Shown here one piece after another: positions 53,695 to 63,172 of a stretch of 64,000 nt of DNA. The stretch covers positions 1 to 64,000 of the forward strand of contig JAJRTE010000165.1 in the NCBI GenBank assembly GCA_024278455.1, in the 5' to 3' direction. The notes beneath the pieces are model-generated. The model made no database searches. It was not told where the DNA came from and saw nothing but the letters and a program-made list of their open reading frames with translations. The translations under genes and the position numbers were made by a program. The DNA comes from Myxococcota bacterium. GTDB taxonomy: Bacteria; Myxococcota_A; UBA796; JAJRTE01. Numbering within the stretch: the first letter of the stretch is position 1; each line of letters begins with the position of its first letter.

Positions 53695-54156
53695 TCACGA
53701 TCTGCCGGCTGGGCCTCCCTCGAGGCCAAGCAGGTGTTGCCAGATCCGCTTCGCGAGCATTTCCATTTCGGCGGCCTGTTCGCTGGTCTGGTGGTCGTGG
53801 CCCATCAAGTGCAAGATGCCGTGGACGAGCAGGAACAGGAATTCGTGCCGGCTCGAGTGGCCACGTTGTCGTGCCTGGTTCTTGACCGCGTCGACCGAGA
53901 TGACCACGTCTCCGAGCAGATGGTGGGGCGGGTGTTCTCCTCCTGACATCGGGAATGCCAGCACGTCGGTAGGCCTGTCCACACCCCGGTAGTCCCGGTT
54001 CAGGCGGTGGATCTCGGCGTCGCCAGTGACAAGGATGCTCAGTTCGGCGGCTGAGTGGGCACCGGCGCGTCTTAGTATGGCGCGCGCCGATCGTTCGACC
54101 TCCTGGATCGAGATCACGTCATCCATAGTGACATGGCAAGCGACATCTACGTGCAT
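53695..54156 (-). CDS. ybeY: rRNA maturation endoribonuclease YbeY
   Basis: 153 residues, standard length. The zinc motif HGILHLMGHDH (H-x3-H-x5-H) and the preceding LNRDYRGVDRPTDVLAFP and LGDVVIS blocks are diagnostic. It processes 16S rRNA and takes part in ribosome quality control. Last gene of the phoH-pgpH-ybeY run, 72 bases after pgpH. Confidence 0.96.
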   Translation of the reverse strand: MHVDVACHVTMDDVISIQEVERSARAILRRAGAHSAAELSILVTGDAEIHRLNRDYRGVDRPTDVLAFPMSGGEHPPHHLLGDVVISVDAVKNQARQRGHSSRHEFLFLLVHGILHLMGHDHQTSEQAAEMEMLAKRIWQHLLGLEGGPAGRS

Positions 54157-54228
54157 GGGGTGTTTCCGTCCTTGCGGGTGGAGCCGAAGCGGGCCGGGAT
54201 TCCCTCCCGGCGGGACATGGGCAGTGGC

Positions 54229-56940
54229 TCAGGAGCGCGGGGGTCGGGGTTCGTGTTTGTCATCGGGCGGCGTCTCCTTCTCGGATTCCGGCTCGAACTC
54301 GGCGGTGGTGGTGACGACGAATTCCCCTGTGAAGAGCGCACTTCCGGAAGGTTTCGGTGCCTCGACGCCCTGGCTGTTCTCCTTCGAGCCTCCGGTGGCG
54401 GCTGTCTCGAGCGTGAGGACGGCGCCGGTCCCCTGGCCGGGTACGGCGGCGCCGCGGTACTCGGTCGGGTAGGCGATGCGGCTGTGGTATATGCCATTGA
54501 GGACCTTGAGGAACGTCTCGGAGATGCGTGCGAGGTCCTTCAAGGTGAGGGGGCATTCGTCCAGTTGACCGTCTGTCACGATGCGCTGGAAGATCCTCTG
54601 CAGGTTGGCACGGATTTTTGCCGGCGTGATGTCCTGGATCGACCTGGTCGAGGCTTCGGTGGCATCGGCGAGCATGATGATGCCCGCCTCGCGGGACTGG
54701 GGCTTGGGGCCCGGATAGCGGAATTCGTTCTCGTCTACCACGGTTCCCGGTTCGGCCTGCTGCAAGGCCTTGTTGTAGAAAAAGCTGATCAGGGCAGTGC
54801 CCTGGTGCTGCGGAATCATGTCGATGATCGGTTGCGGCAGGCGATGCTGGCGAGCCATTTCAATGCCGTCCCGGACATGCCCCGCGATGATCCGGGCGCT
54901 GAGGTCGGGACTCAGCCTGTCGTGCTTGTTCTCGTTCACGTTGCGCAGGTTCTCGATGAAGTACTCCGGCTTCCTGACCTTTCCGATATCATGGTAGTAG
55001 CAGGCGACTCGAGCGAGCAGGGCATTGCAGCCGATTTCCTGGGCCGCGGCCTCGGATAGCGATCCGACGATGACCGAGTGATGGTAGGTCCCCGGCGCGT
55101 GCAGCATCAACTCCTTGAGCAACGGGTGGTTCAGGTTGGTCAGCTCGAGGAGCTTGTAGTCGGTGACATAGCCGAACATCTCGAAGAAAGGCACGACGCC
55201 AAGGGCCAGAATGGCGGCGACGAGCCCGCCGACGAACGCAAACACCAGGTCATAGGTCAGGTATCCCGACCCCACGACTATCGACGAATCGATCATGCGG
55301 GTCTGTACGAGGAAAATGGCCAGGACCATGAGGACGTTGGCACCGGCGGCAATACCTCCTCCCCTGAGCACATGCACGCGCTCCTTGGTGTGTGCAATCC
55401 CTCCTGCAGCAGCCAGGCCCGAAACGAAGAAGAAAATGAAGTAGAGGGCATCGTATTCGACGATGATGGCTGCCAGCGCGCTGCTAACGATGGCGAAAAT
55501 GATGGCGGTCTCCGAGTTCATCAGGATACGGACCAGGACCACGCCGCATGCCACGGGAATGGCGAAGTAGTAGCACGAGACCGGAATGGCCGCGACTCGA
55601 GTCGCGAGCGCGTCAGCGATCTCGACGGAGATGCGGGCAAGGGCCACGACAAAGACCAGGATAATGCCCAGGACGACCAGGTCCTTCATCGAAGTGGCGA
55701 ACTTCCGGATGTAGGTCGACGCGAAAAGACAGGTGGTGGCAAGCAAGACCAGGGTGAGAAGCCCCATCGAGAGGAACATGGCTCCGGCTTGATACTGCTC
55801 CTTGGCCTTGGCGATCTCTCTCAGAAGGACGATCTTCTCCTCGTCGATGGGGTCTCCGGCCCGGATGATCATGGTGCCCCGCTTTATCAGGTGCGTCTCC
55901 GGCCGGACGCTCTGGCGCGCCCTGGCGCGCCGTTCACTCGTAAGAGAGCCGTTGTAGGTCAGATTGGGTTGAATCAGGCTGCTCGCTATGGCAAACACCG
56001 TGTCGCGATAGAGCTTGGGCCGATCGGCGAGCAGGTCCTCCACCTGGTGCTTCGCCAGGTCGAGCGCCTCTCCGGCATCCAGAATGTCTTCGGCGCGATA
56101 CGCCGTGGTCTCGGGCTCCCCGGCTTCACCCGCGCGCACGACGGATATCCCGAGGCGCGAAAGGTCGGTGGGCAAGATACCCTTCTCTTCCAGGATGTAT
56201 TTCTGATTCACGCGGCGAACGACGCCCACGACCGCCGCTTCGACCTGCGGATCGAATTCCATCAGGAGCAGGTTCTGGTAGAACACGTCCAGCAGTTCCA
56301 CCCCCAGTGCCGCCATGAATTCCCGCTTGGTGTCGCCCGGTTCGATGGCGGCTTGGTTTCCGTCGCTCACAGGAACAGGCGCATCGGCGCCCCCTGGCCG
56401 GTCTTCGTGCGAAACTGCTGTGCGCCCGCCAGGCTCGATGTCGGGGCCGGAGGCCCCCGGCGCCAGGTCACCTGCGGGAGTGTGCGCCGACTCCTGCCCG
56501 GCGGAGGGGACGCTGGCAAGGTCTCCGGAATCGCCCGGCTCGCCTGCTGTCGTCGGCCTTTCCCCCGCGCTCGAACCCTTCACCGCGGCGCGGCCGATTT
56601 CGAATGCGCGGTGCACCCGTTTCGCGATCCGCTCCGCAGCGAGGGCGTCATAGGTGAACACCGGGCGGACATTCGAGACGGCAATCGCGCGCTTCCTGTC
56701 CGTGGTCCGTGTGTCGGGTATCTCGAGAGTCCGCGTGGCACGGATGTCCCGGTCGGCCACGTCCCCCGGTTTGAAGTCGAAGTCGCTGGGGTTGACGTAG
56801 TCGATGGTCAGGAATGAGACCAGACCGCTGACGAGGAGGGCCAGGATACCGCGCTGCACCGGCGGTGAAAGCAAGGTCCCGACCCCCCATCGCCGCTGCG
56901 GGCCGTTCGTGTCGTTCGCCCGGATGTAGGCAGGGCACAT
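54229..56940 (-). CDS. pgpH: 7TM-HD family phosphohydrolase (PgpH/YqfF type)
   Basis: 903 residues. One N-terminal helix (GILALLVSGLVSFLTIDY), a large extracytoplasmic 7TMR-HDED domain, seven helices (about 390-610) and a cytoplasmic HD domain (TYHHSVIVGSLSEAAA, YYHDIGKVRKPEYF). Relatives hydrolyse cyclic di-AMP. An Ala/Pro/Gly-rich insert near residues 125-200 is longer than usual. The C-terminal tail (about 60 residues) is Pro/Glu-rich and disordered. ATG with GAGG seven bases upstream, between phoH and ybeY as in many genomes. Confidence 0.93.
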   Translation of the reverse strand: MCPAYIRANDTNGPQRRWGVGTLLSPPVQRGILALLVSGLVSFLTIDYVNPSDFDFKPGDVADRDIRATRTLEIPDTRTTDRKRAIAVSNVRPVFTYDALAAERIAKRVHRAFEIGRAAVKGSSAGERPTTAGEPGDSGDLASVPSAGQESAHTPAGDLAPGASGPDIEPGGRTAVSHEDRPGGADAPVPVSDGNQAAIEPGDTKREFMAALGVELLDVFYQNLLLMEFDPQVEAAVVGVVRRVNQKYILEEKGILPTDLSRLGISVVRAGEAGEPETTAYRAEDILDAGEALDLAKHQVEDLLADRPKLYRDTVFAIASSLIQPNLTYNGSLTSERRARARQSVRPETHLIKRGTMIIRAGDPIDEEKIVLLREIAKAKEQYQAGAMFLSMGLLTLVLLATTCLFASTYIRKFATSMKDLVVLGIILVFVVALARISVEIADALATRVAAIPVSCYYFAIPVACGVVLVRILMNSETAIIFAIVSSALAAIIVEYDALYFIFFFVSGLAAAGGIAHTKERVHVLRGGGIAAGANVLMVLAIFLVQTRMIDSSIVVGSGYLTYDLVFAFVGGLVAAILALGVVPFFEMFGYVTDYKLLELTNLNHPLLKELMLHAPGTYHHSVIVGSLSEAAAQEIGCNALLARVACYYHDIGKVRKPEYFIENLRNVNENKHDRLSPDLSARIIAGHVRDGIEMARQHRLPQPIIDMIPQHQGTALISFFYNKALQQAEPGTVVDENEFRYPGPKPQSREAGIIMLADATEASTRSIQDITPAKIRANLQRIFQRIVTDGQLDECPLTLKDLARISETFLKVLNGIYHSRIAYPTEYRGAAVPGQGTGAVLTLETAATGGSKENSQGVEAPKPSGSALFTGEFVVTTTAEFEPESEKETPPDDKHEPRPPRS

Positions 56941-56981
56941 GTAGCACCTCGAGCAGGACGGTCCCGCGGAAAGAGCGCTTT

Positions 56982-58022
56982 TCAGGGGAGGGTTTCGCGG
57001 GCAGTGCTGCAGGATGCGTGCCCGTCCGCTTCGCGCCTCTCCCTCCGTTGCCCCTCCCAGTGTTCGTATGCGTCGACGACTTCCTGCACCAGCCGGTGGC
57101 GCACGACGTCGTTCCGGGTGAACTCGATGAACCGCAGCCTGGGCACGTGGCGAAGGACTTGCCGGGCTTCGAGCAGACCACTGACACGCCCCTGGGGCAG
57201 ATCGATCTGGGTCACATCGCCCGTGATAACAGCCTTGGACCCGATACCCAGCCGGGTGAGAAACATCTTCATCTGCTCCGACGTGGAGTTCTGGGCTTCA
57301 TCGAGAATGACGAAGGAATCGTTCAACGTGCGTCCTCTCATGAAGGCCAGCGGGGCCACCTCGATCACGCCCCTCTCCACCAGCCGGTTCGCCTTGTCGA
57401 AATCCATCATGTCATGCAGCGCGTCATAGAGCGGACGCAGGTACGGATTGACCTTCTCAACCAAGTCCCCAGGAAGGAACCCGAGCCGCTCACCGGCTTC
57501 CACCGCCGGCCGCGTCAATACGATCCTGGCCACCTCTTTGCGAAGAAGACTCCCCACCGCCATGGCCATGGCAAGATAAGTCTTCCCCGTGCCAGCCGGA
57601 CCGATGCCGAATACGATGTCGTACTTGCGGATGGCGTCGACGTAGAGCTTCTGGACATGGGTGCGAGGCACAATCGGCTTCTTCCTGGCGGAGAGGACCA
57701 CCGTGTCCAGGAAGTAGTGCCGCAGCGAGGATGCACGGTCGTACCGCAACAGGCGGACTGCGTGATCGATGTCGGACGGAAACAGCGGGAAACCATCTCG
57801 CACGAGTTCATAGAGCTGCTCCAGCAAGGAGGCGGCCATCTCGGTGTCCGCGCCGTCGCCGGTGATGGATAGCGTGCTGCCCCGCACGTTGACCGTGACC
57901 TCGAGGTGCTGTTCTATCACCTTCAGGTTGCGACCCTGGGGGCCGAACAGGACCTGTGTCGTGCCGTTGTCCTGGAAGACGAGTTGTTTCGTTTCCCTCT
58001 CGAGTTGTGTAGCGGTCTCCAA
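56982..58022 (-). CDS. phoH: PhoH-like ATPase
   Basis: 346 residues, likely TTG start with AGGAGG eleven bases before. A KH-like N-terminal part (FGPQGRNLKVIEQHL) leads to the PhoH ATPase: Walker A IGPAGTGKTYLA, RPAVEAGERLGFLPGD, Walker B FVILDEAQNST, and TRLGIGSKAVITGD. Thought to act on RNA with YbeY. Confidence 0.95.
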   Translation of the reverse strand: METATQLERETKQLVFQDNGTTQVLFGPQGRNLKVIEQHLEVTVNVRGSTLSITGDGADTEMAASLLEQLYELVRDGFPLFPSDIDHAVRLLRYDRASSLRHYFLDTVVLSARKKPIVPRTHVQKLYVDAIRKYDIVFGIGPAGTGKTYLAMAMAVGSLLRKEVARIVLTRPAVEAGERLGFLPGDLVEKVNPYLRPLYDALHDMMDFDKANRLVERGVIEVAPLAFMRGRTLNDSFVILDEAQNSTSEQMKMFLTRLGIGSKAVITGDVTQIDLPQGRVSGLLEARQVLRHVPRLRFIEFTRNDVVRHRLVQEVVDAYEHWEGQRRERREADGHASCSTARETLP

Positions 58023-58156
58023 GTTCTATGCCACCTCCTGCGCTGGCCGGGGTCACCCCGGGCGCGACGACCGCGCCGGCCGACCTTGCCCCTGGAAGCC
58101 TTCCCGGGCTTGGGCGCCGGGGCGGGCGCCTTGCGGGAGAACCGTCGCCGAAACGC

Positions 58157-60979
58157 CTACGCCTTCGTCAGTTCGTCCACGTGTATCGTCACGGCAAGGG
58201 TGACTTCATCCTCCCTGCCCGGCAGCCGGACGACCACGGGCAATTGAATGGTCGCGGCGTCCACCCGCGTGGCTTCTCCCCACGCCACGACCTGCGGCGT
58301 CGCGGCCCGGGCCGCTTCCCCGGCAGACGCAGTGTCAGGAATCGGCTCGGCGAGTTCCTCCTCGATGTAGCTCTCCGCCTCCGCCTCCAACTCCGTTGGC
58401 GCGCGTTCGTCAACCGGCTCCTCGACGATGGACTCGAACACGGCCTCGTCGTCCGGCGGGGTCAATCTCGCTTCCTCCCCGGCCGTTGGCTCCGCGGCTT
58501 CGTCCGGAACGACCTCTTCCTCCAGCGCCGCCGGTTCACCATCCCCGGCCTCGTCCTGCGGCGCCTCCCGGTCGCCCGGCACTTCCAACTCGATGTCGTC
58601 CGGCACGCCGGTACCCTCGAGCAGTGCCTCACCTCCTGCGCCGCCTTCTTCAACGGTGAGATCCACGGCCTCCTCCGGCAGATCGAGGGTCGATTCGGAC
58701 GGTGCTGCGACCGGTCCGCCGTCGTCTCGCCCGCTGGTGTCTTCAAGTGCGGTCAAGGCGTCGCTGGGCACCGATTCCTCCACGAATGCGACCTCGGGCT
58801 CGAGCGCCTGCTCCGGGGCGGCGGATGGCTCGACGATGCCGCCGGTGTCGGCTGCCTGTTCCTGGGCGGCGGATGGTTCGACCTCATGGCCGGCGCCGCC
58901 GTCAGGCTCGATGGATACGTCCAGGTCCATCACCGGCGGGGGAGGAGGTTCTTCCTCGATGTGCTCGGGATGGTCGCCGGGAGCAGCCTCGAGTTCGGCG
59001 GCTTCGCCATCGGCCAGTTCCAGTTCCTCGCCGAGTTCCTCTTCGGTTTCCTCCAAGAGCATGTCGTCGTCGAGTTGGAGTTCCTCCTCTTCCAAGAGCC
59101 GGCTGCCCAGCCGGATGACCGGGCCATCATCCTCCTCCTCGTCGTCGGCATAGGTCTGAATCTTGATGTCGGGCTCCCCGGTAAGTCCCGGGACCAAGGG
59201 AATGGATGCCAGGGACGGACCTTCGCTGAGCGCAAGGGGATGCGTGGTTTCTTCCTCTTCCTCGCTCCCCGGTTCGTAGTCCGGCTCCTCCCCGTCGAAC
59301 TCCTCCTCGAGCCCTTCGTCCTCCTCGGCACCGACGGCGATGACATCCACCTCATCGGTTTCCACGGCGAGCACGGCCTCTTCCGCCTCCAAGGAGTCGA
59401 CGGCGTAAGGCATGTCCGCGTCGCCGAAACTGAACGACGTCTTCAGGAAGTCGTCCCCGGTGGCCACGTCTTCACCCGGCTCGTCCATGTCCCTCGGCAC
59501 AGAATCGGCACTGTCGGGCTCCACATCTTGCTCGGGCTCCGCGGCTGCTTCGACTGCCTCGCCCGCTTCGTCTCCCGTACCCTCCCCACCTGCATCCTGC
59601 GCCGCAACGGCATCCGCGTCCGGTTCCTCGTCAGGAGGCTGCATGGCACCGGCCTCGTCTTCGGGTTCATCGCCGGATCCGGGCTCGCCGGCCGAAACGG
59701 GTTCCGCCGCGACCGCCACGTCACCCGCCTCCTGCTCGCCGGTTTCGCTTTCGGCATCCCCGGAGGCACCAGGCGCGGCTTCGGCTGCCGCCACGCCGGG
59801 CTCAAGGACCGGTTCGTCGCCGGGAACGCCTGGTTCGGCGATCGGCTCGGGGGCCGGCTCGGATTCCTCGGACGCCGGTTCTTCGCCTTCACCGTCCGGC
59901 GGAGCCACCGGTGAGGGTGTTGCCCCACGGGAATGTTTTCTGGCCCCCCGCCGCTTACGCTGCTTCTTCGCCGGGGGCGGAGCCGCGTCTGCTTCGGGTT
60001 CCTCTGTCAGGGGTCGGGTTTCCTCGAGGGGTTGCTCCGGTTCCCCGACCCCTTCCGGGCGCCGGGGTGGACCGGGTTCCGTCTCTCCCTCCGGTCCCCC
60101 TGCGCTACCAGCCACTTCGGCCGCCCCGGATTCCGGTTGGGAGGGCGGCTCGCCGACCTCGCGCTGAGTCTCGTGGACCAGTTCCTCGCTATCGTCCGTT
60201 TCGCCCTGGATGGAGTCCTCCCCGGTCCTGGGCGGAGGCTCGGTCTCGAGCGTGACTTCGGCGGGTGGAGCAGGGGATTCGGCGGTGGCACCCTGTGCAC
60301 GATCTCGCGCGAATTGCGCGGCTTCGACCTCGTCACGGACCTTCTGAGCACCCTCGCCGGCACGTGCCGCGCGCTCGCGAGCAATCAACTGCAGCCTGGC
60401 TCGGCGGACGGCCATCTTGGAGACCAGCGCGAACGTGTCCCGCACGCCCTGGCCGGCGGATGCGACGGCCTGGAAGCTGGGCTTTCCCTCGGGATTCAAC
60501 TGGGACTCGAGTTCCTCGATGGTGGCGACTTCCGGCAGGTCACGCTTGTTGTACTGGATGACCACGGGAAAGGAGTCGTACTCGATGTCCCACCACTGGA
60601 GTTCCTCCTTGAGGTTGGCGAGGCTCTCCATGTTGTCTTCCACGCGCTCGGGGTGCGAGTCGACGATGAAGACGACGCCAGCCGCCTCGTTGAGGAGGTT
60701 GAGACGGGTCTCGAGGCCGTCTTCGCCGGAGGGAGCGGAGTAGATGTAGAGATTCGTCTCGATGCCCTTGAGTTCGCCGAGTTCTATGGGCAGGAATTCG
60801 TAGGACACGTCGGGATAGCCGTCCTGGCACAGGGTGGAGACCTGTCCCCGCTGGTCGGGCTTGAGCTTCCGGTGTATGATCCGGTGTATGAACTGTATGT
60901 TCGAGGTCTTGCCCGCCCCGGAAGGACCATACAGGATGATATTGACGTTTATCACCTTTCGCTTGGCATCCGTCGCCAT
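58157..60979 (-). CDS. MglA-like small GTPase with a 700-residue acidic tail
   Basis: 940 residues from ATG 60979. The first 190 residues are a MglA/Ras-like GTPase: P-loop GPSGAGKTSNIQ, GYPDVSYEFLP in the switch region, LYIYSAPSGEDGLETRLNLL as the G3 area, and VVIQYNKRDLPE as the G4 motif. About 670 residues of low-complexity Glu/Asp/Pro/Ala sequence follow, with a Lys/Arg patch (AKKQRKRRGARKHSRG). A short ordered C-terminal segment ends the protein (TIQLPVVVRLPGREDEVTLAVTIHVDEL), a probable beta-sandwich strand set. MglA sets polarity in motile bacteria with MglB; no MglB is encoded here. The next gene upstream may be its partner. Confidence 0.88.
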   Translation of the reverse strand: MATDAKRKVINVNIILYGPSGAGKTSNIQFIHRIIHRKLKPDQRGQVSTLCQDGYPDVSYEFLPIELGELKGIETNLYIYSAPSGEDGLETRLNLLNEAAGVVFIVDSHPERVEDNMESLANLKEELQWWDIEYDSFPVVIQYNKRDLPEVATIEELESQLNPEGKPSFQAVASAGQGVRDTFALVSKMAVRRARLQLIARERAARAGEGAQKVRDEVEAAQFARDRAQGATAESPAPPAEVTLETEPPPRTGEDSIQGETDDSEELVHETQREVGEPPSQPESGAAEVAGSAGGPEGETEPGPPRRPEGVGEPEQPLEETRPLTEEPEADAAPPPAKKQRKRRGARKHSRGATPSPVAPPDGEGEEPASEESEPAPEPIAEPGVPGDEPVLEPGVAAAEAAPGASGDAESETGEQEAGDVAVAAEPVSAGEPGSGDEPEDEAGAMQPPDEEPDADAVAAQDAGGEGTGDEAGEAVEAAAEPEQDVEPDSADSVPRDMDEPGEDVATGDDFLKTSFSFGDADMPYAVDSLEAEEAVLAVETDEVDVIAVGAEEDEGLEEEFDGEEPDYEPGSEEEEETTHPLALSEGPSLASIPLVPGLTGEPDIKIQTYADDEEEDDGPVIRLGSRLLEEEELQLDDDMLLEETEEELGEELELADGEAAELEAAPGDHPEHIEEEPPPPPVMDLDVSIEPDGGAGHEVEPSAAQEQAADTGGIVEPSAAPEQALEPEVAFVEESVPSDALTALEDTSGRDDGGPVAAPSESTLDLPEEAVDLTVEEGGAGGEALLEGTGVPDDIELEVPGDREAPQDEAGDGEPAALEEEVVPDEAAEPTAGEEARLTPPDDEAVFESIVEEPVDERAPTELEAEAESYIEEELAEPIPDTASAGEAARAATPQVVAWGEATRVDAATIQLPVVVRLPGREDEVTLAVTIHVDELTKA

Positions 60980-61075
60980 GAGCAAACGCCCTTTCGTCTT
61001 CGAACGGCCGTGGCTGTTTCCGCGAGAGCGAGCCCGGTGCCGCTCGTCGCGCCGTCCGCGGCACGGCCGGGTATT

Positions 61076-62203
61076 CTAATGTGGAGCCTTTCGCCTGAGC
61101 AGTTGCTTCGCCGTCGTAGTGATCACGCTCGGGACGTTTCGATTGCCGGACAGTCGCTTGAGATCATGAAGCATCAACTGGCTGACAATGGGAACCGACA
61201 CGGCCGCGGGGGTCTTGGGATTGTTCACCAACGCCAGCTTGATCGCGTAGATCCTGAACCACTCCTTGTTTCGGGCGATTTCCCTGAGAACATCGTCGCA
61301 CACGTTGCGATTGTTGGCAATGGACAAGACTTCGCTGTCGGTCAGACCAGGGCTGTTCATCACCGCGCTGGCGACGACCTTGTTGGAATCGCGAATCAAG
61401 ATCGACCGCACGGTGGCGTTTCCGAGATACGCCAACTTGATCTTCTGTCCCACGGACATCTTCGAAATCCGCGTCCAGAGGTCGCGTTTCTCCTCCCCGG
61501 TCTTCCTGTCGTCCTCGTCGTCGAGCCAGTCGTCGGGGAACTCCTCTTCCTCGTCGTCGTCGAACCCATGCTCGAATTCGTAGTCCTCTCCAGCCGGGAA
61601 CTCGAGGGCGGGAGCGGTCTCCGCCTGCAGGTTCGCCGCGGGTGCCGCCGCCGGTTGCCCTTCGTCCTCATCCGACTCCAGGTCCAGGGCATGGTAGATA
61701 CGGAGAAACGCCTCGACACGATCCAGCGTAGCACGAGTTGCATGAGGGTTCTTCTTGAGGTACTGGAAAATCCTGGGCGTAATCAGCAGGCGCTGCTGGT
61801 TGCTCGCTATCATCTCCACGTGCCGGGGACCAGCGTGCTCGGCGAGATAGAACATCGTGTTGTCGTTCGTCTGACGCCGCAACAGGATGAGTTCGACGAT
61901 ACGTTCGTCGTCACTCCGGTTGACAGCGAAGTACTCGAGGATCTTCGGGTGCGTGTTGTCGTCGATCGCATTCTCGAGCACGCTCGACGGGTAACCGAGA
62001 AGTCCCTCTCTCGCGGCGCCCGCGACCTCCTCGTCCGGGTCGGCGAGGAGGCAATACTGCATGGCCATCAGCACCTTGGGAGGGGCGGGCAGGAGGCCTC
62101 GAGCGGCCATGAGCTTGATTTCCCTGGGGCTGGCTCCGTCCACGTACCTGGCCAGTTCCTTGGGAATGCCCAGCTTGTCCAGCGGAATCATCTTGTGGTC
62201 CAT
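61076..62203 (-). CDS. HEAT-like repeat protein with a central acidic linker
   Basis: 375 residues from ATG 62203 (weak site; ATG 62191 also possible). Two helical halves, each with short repeated blocks such as FAVNRSDDERIVELIL, MIASNQQRLLITPRIF, VMNSPGLTDSEVLSIANN and ALVNNPKTPAAVSVPI. This repeated N/P/TP pattern resembles DUF2336- or HEAT-like solenoids. The linker at about 190-240 is strongly acidic (DDDEEEEFPDDWLDDEDD). Directly upstream of the GTPase with a 96-base gap, so the two are likely cotranscribed and may interact. Confidence 0.72.
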   Translation of the reverse strand: MDHKMIPLDKLGIPKELARYVDGASPREIKLMAARGLLPAPPKVLMAMQYCLLADPDEEVAGAAREGLLGYPSSVLENAIDDNTHPKILEYFAVNRSDDERIVELILLRRQTNDNTMFYLAEHAGPRHVEMIASNQQRLLITPRIFQYLKKNPHATRATLDRVEAFLRIYHALDLESDEDEGQPAAAPAANLQAETAPALEFPAGEDYEFEHGFDDDEEEEFPDDWLDDEDDRKTGEEKRDLWTRISKMSVGQKIKLAYLGNATVRSILIRDSNKVVASAVMNSPGLTDSEVLSIANNRNVCDDVLREIARNKEWFRIYAIKLALVNNPKTPAAVSVPIVSQLMLHDLKRLSGNRNVPSVITTTAKQLLRRKAPH

Positions 62204-62370
62204 GCCGTCGAATCCCCTGCCGTTCGCATCCCGCCGCGTACCGCGCCCGGAGGCGCAATCGGGCAGGTGGGCCAACCTCGCCACAGTCTCGAATACCGAG
62301 ATCGGCAAGGTGAAGACTCTACCGTTTCACCTCGAGCAAGTCAAGAGATAACGGACCGGCAGCACCACCG

Positions 62371-63141
62371 TCATCCGCCCCGGTTCCGCTCATACAGTAT
62401 TCTCAAACCTCTCAAGGTCAGCAACTCGTCCACGGCTTCGATGGCGTTCGATTCATCCTCGAAGAGCCGCGCGATACCGCCAGTACTGATCACCTTGGGA
62501 TCGAACGTCAATTCGGCCTTGATGCGGCGAACGGTTTCGTCGACGAGCCCGATGTATCCGAAGTAGATCCCGGATTGCATGCTCGCAACCGTGTTCCTGC
62601 CGATGGCCCGCCGGGGCCGCGCAACCTCGACGCGCGGGAGCTTCGATGTCTCCCGGAACAGTGCCTCGGCGGAGATGTGGAATCCCGGCGCGATGGCTCC
62701 GCCGAGGTACTCGCCCCGCGGAGAGACGCAGTCGAACGTGGTGGCGGTGCCGAAGTCGACGATAATGCAGCCTTGACGATAGGTTTCGTAGGCGGCGACG
62801 GCATTGACGATGCGGTCGGCCCCGACTTCTCGAGGGTTGTCGGTCAGGATGGGCATGCCCGTCTTCGTGCCAGGCTCGATACCCATGATCGGGTGCTTGA
62901 GATAGCGCAAGGCCATCTCCTCGAACACCGAAATCAGGCTGGGCACCACGCAGCACATGATGCAGCCGTCGATCCGGGATGCCTGGATGCCCTTGGTGCT
63001 CAACAGGCTGAGAACCAGGATACCATACTCGTCGGCGGTCCGCTTCTTGTCCGTCTCGACACGCCAATGCTCGAGGAGATTCCGGCCCTTGTAGACGCCC
63101 AGGCCGGTGTTGGTGTTGCCGACATCGATGACCAAAAGCAC
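62371..63141 (-). CDS. coaX: Type III pantothenate kinase CoaX
   Basis: 256 residues from GTG 63141 with GGAGG five bases before. This start gives MLLVIDVGNTNTGLGVYKG, the normal CoaX N-terminus, whereas the track start is 64 residues too early. The ASKHA phosphate motifs are DVGNTNT, GADRIVN and VDFGTATTFDCV, with GGAIAPGFH later. First step of coenzyme A synthesis. 31 bases after nadC. Confidence 0.95.
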   Translation of the reverse strand: MLLVIDVGNTNTGLGVYKGRNLLEHWRVETDKKRTADEYGILVLSLLSTKGIQASRIDGCIMCCVVPSLISVFEEMALRYLKHPIMGIEPGTKTGMPILTDNPREVGADRIVNAVAAYETYRQGCIIVDFGTATTFDCVSPRGEYLGGAIAPGFHISAEALFRETSKLPRVEVARPRRAIGRNTVASMQSGIYFGYIGLVDETVRRIKAELTFDPKVISTGGIARLFEDESNAIEAVDELLTLRGLRILYERNRGG

Positions 63142-63172
63142 GCATCCCTCCATGCCATGGCTCGACCGGCTG

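Noticed and set aside
58028-59914. 628-residue plus-strand frame opposite the acidic GTPase tail
   Set aside because: Low-complexity shadow of GAG/GAC codons; no domain, no start site.
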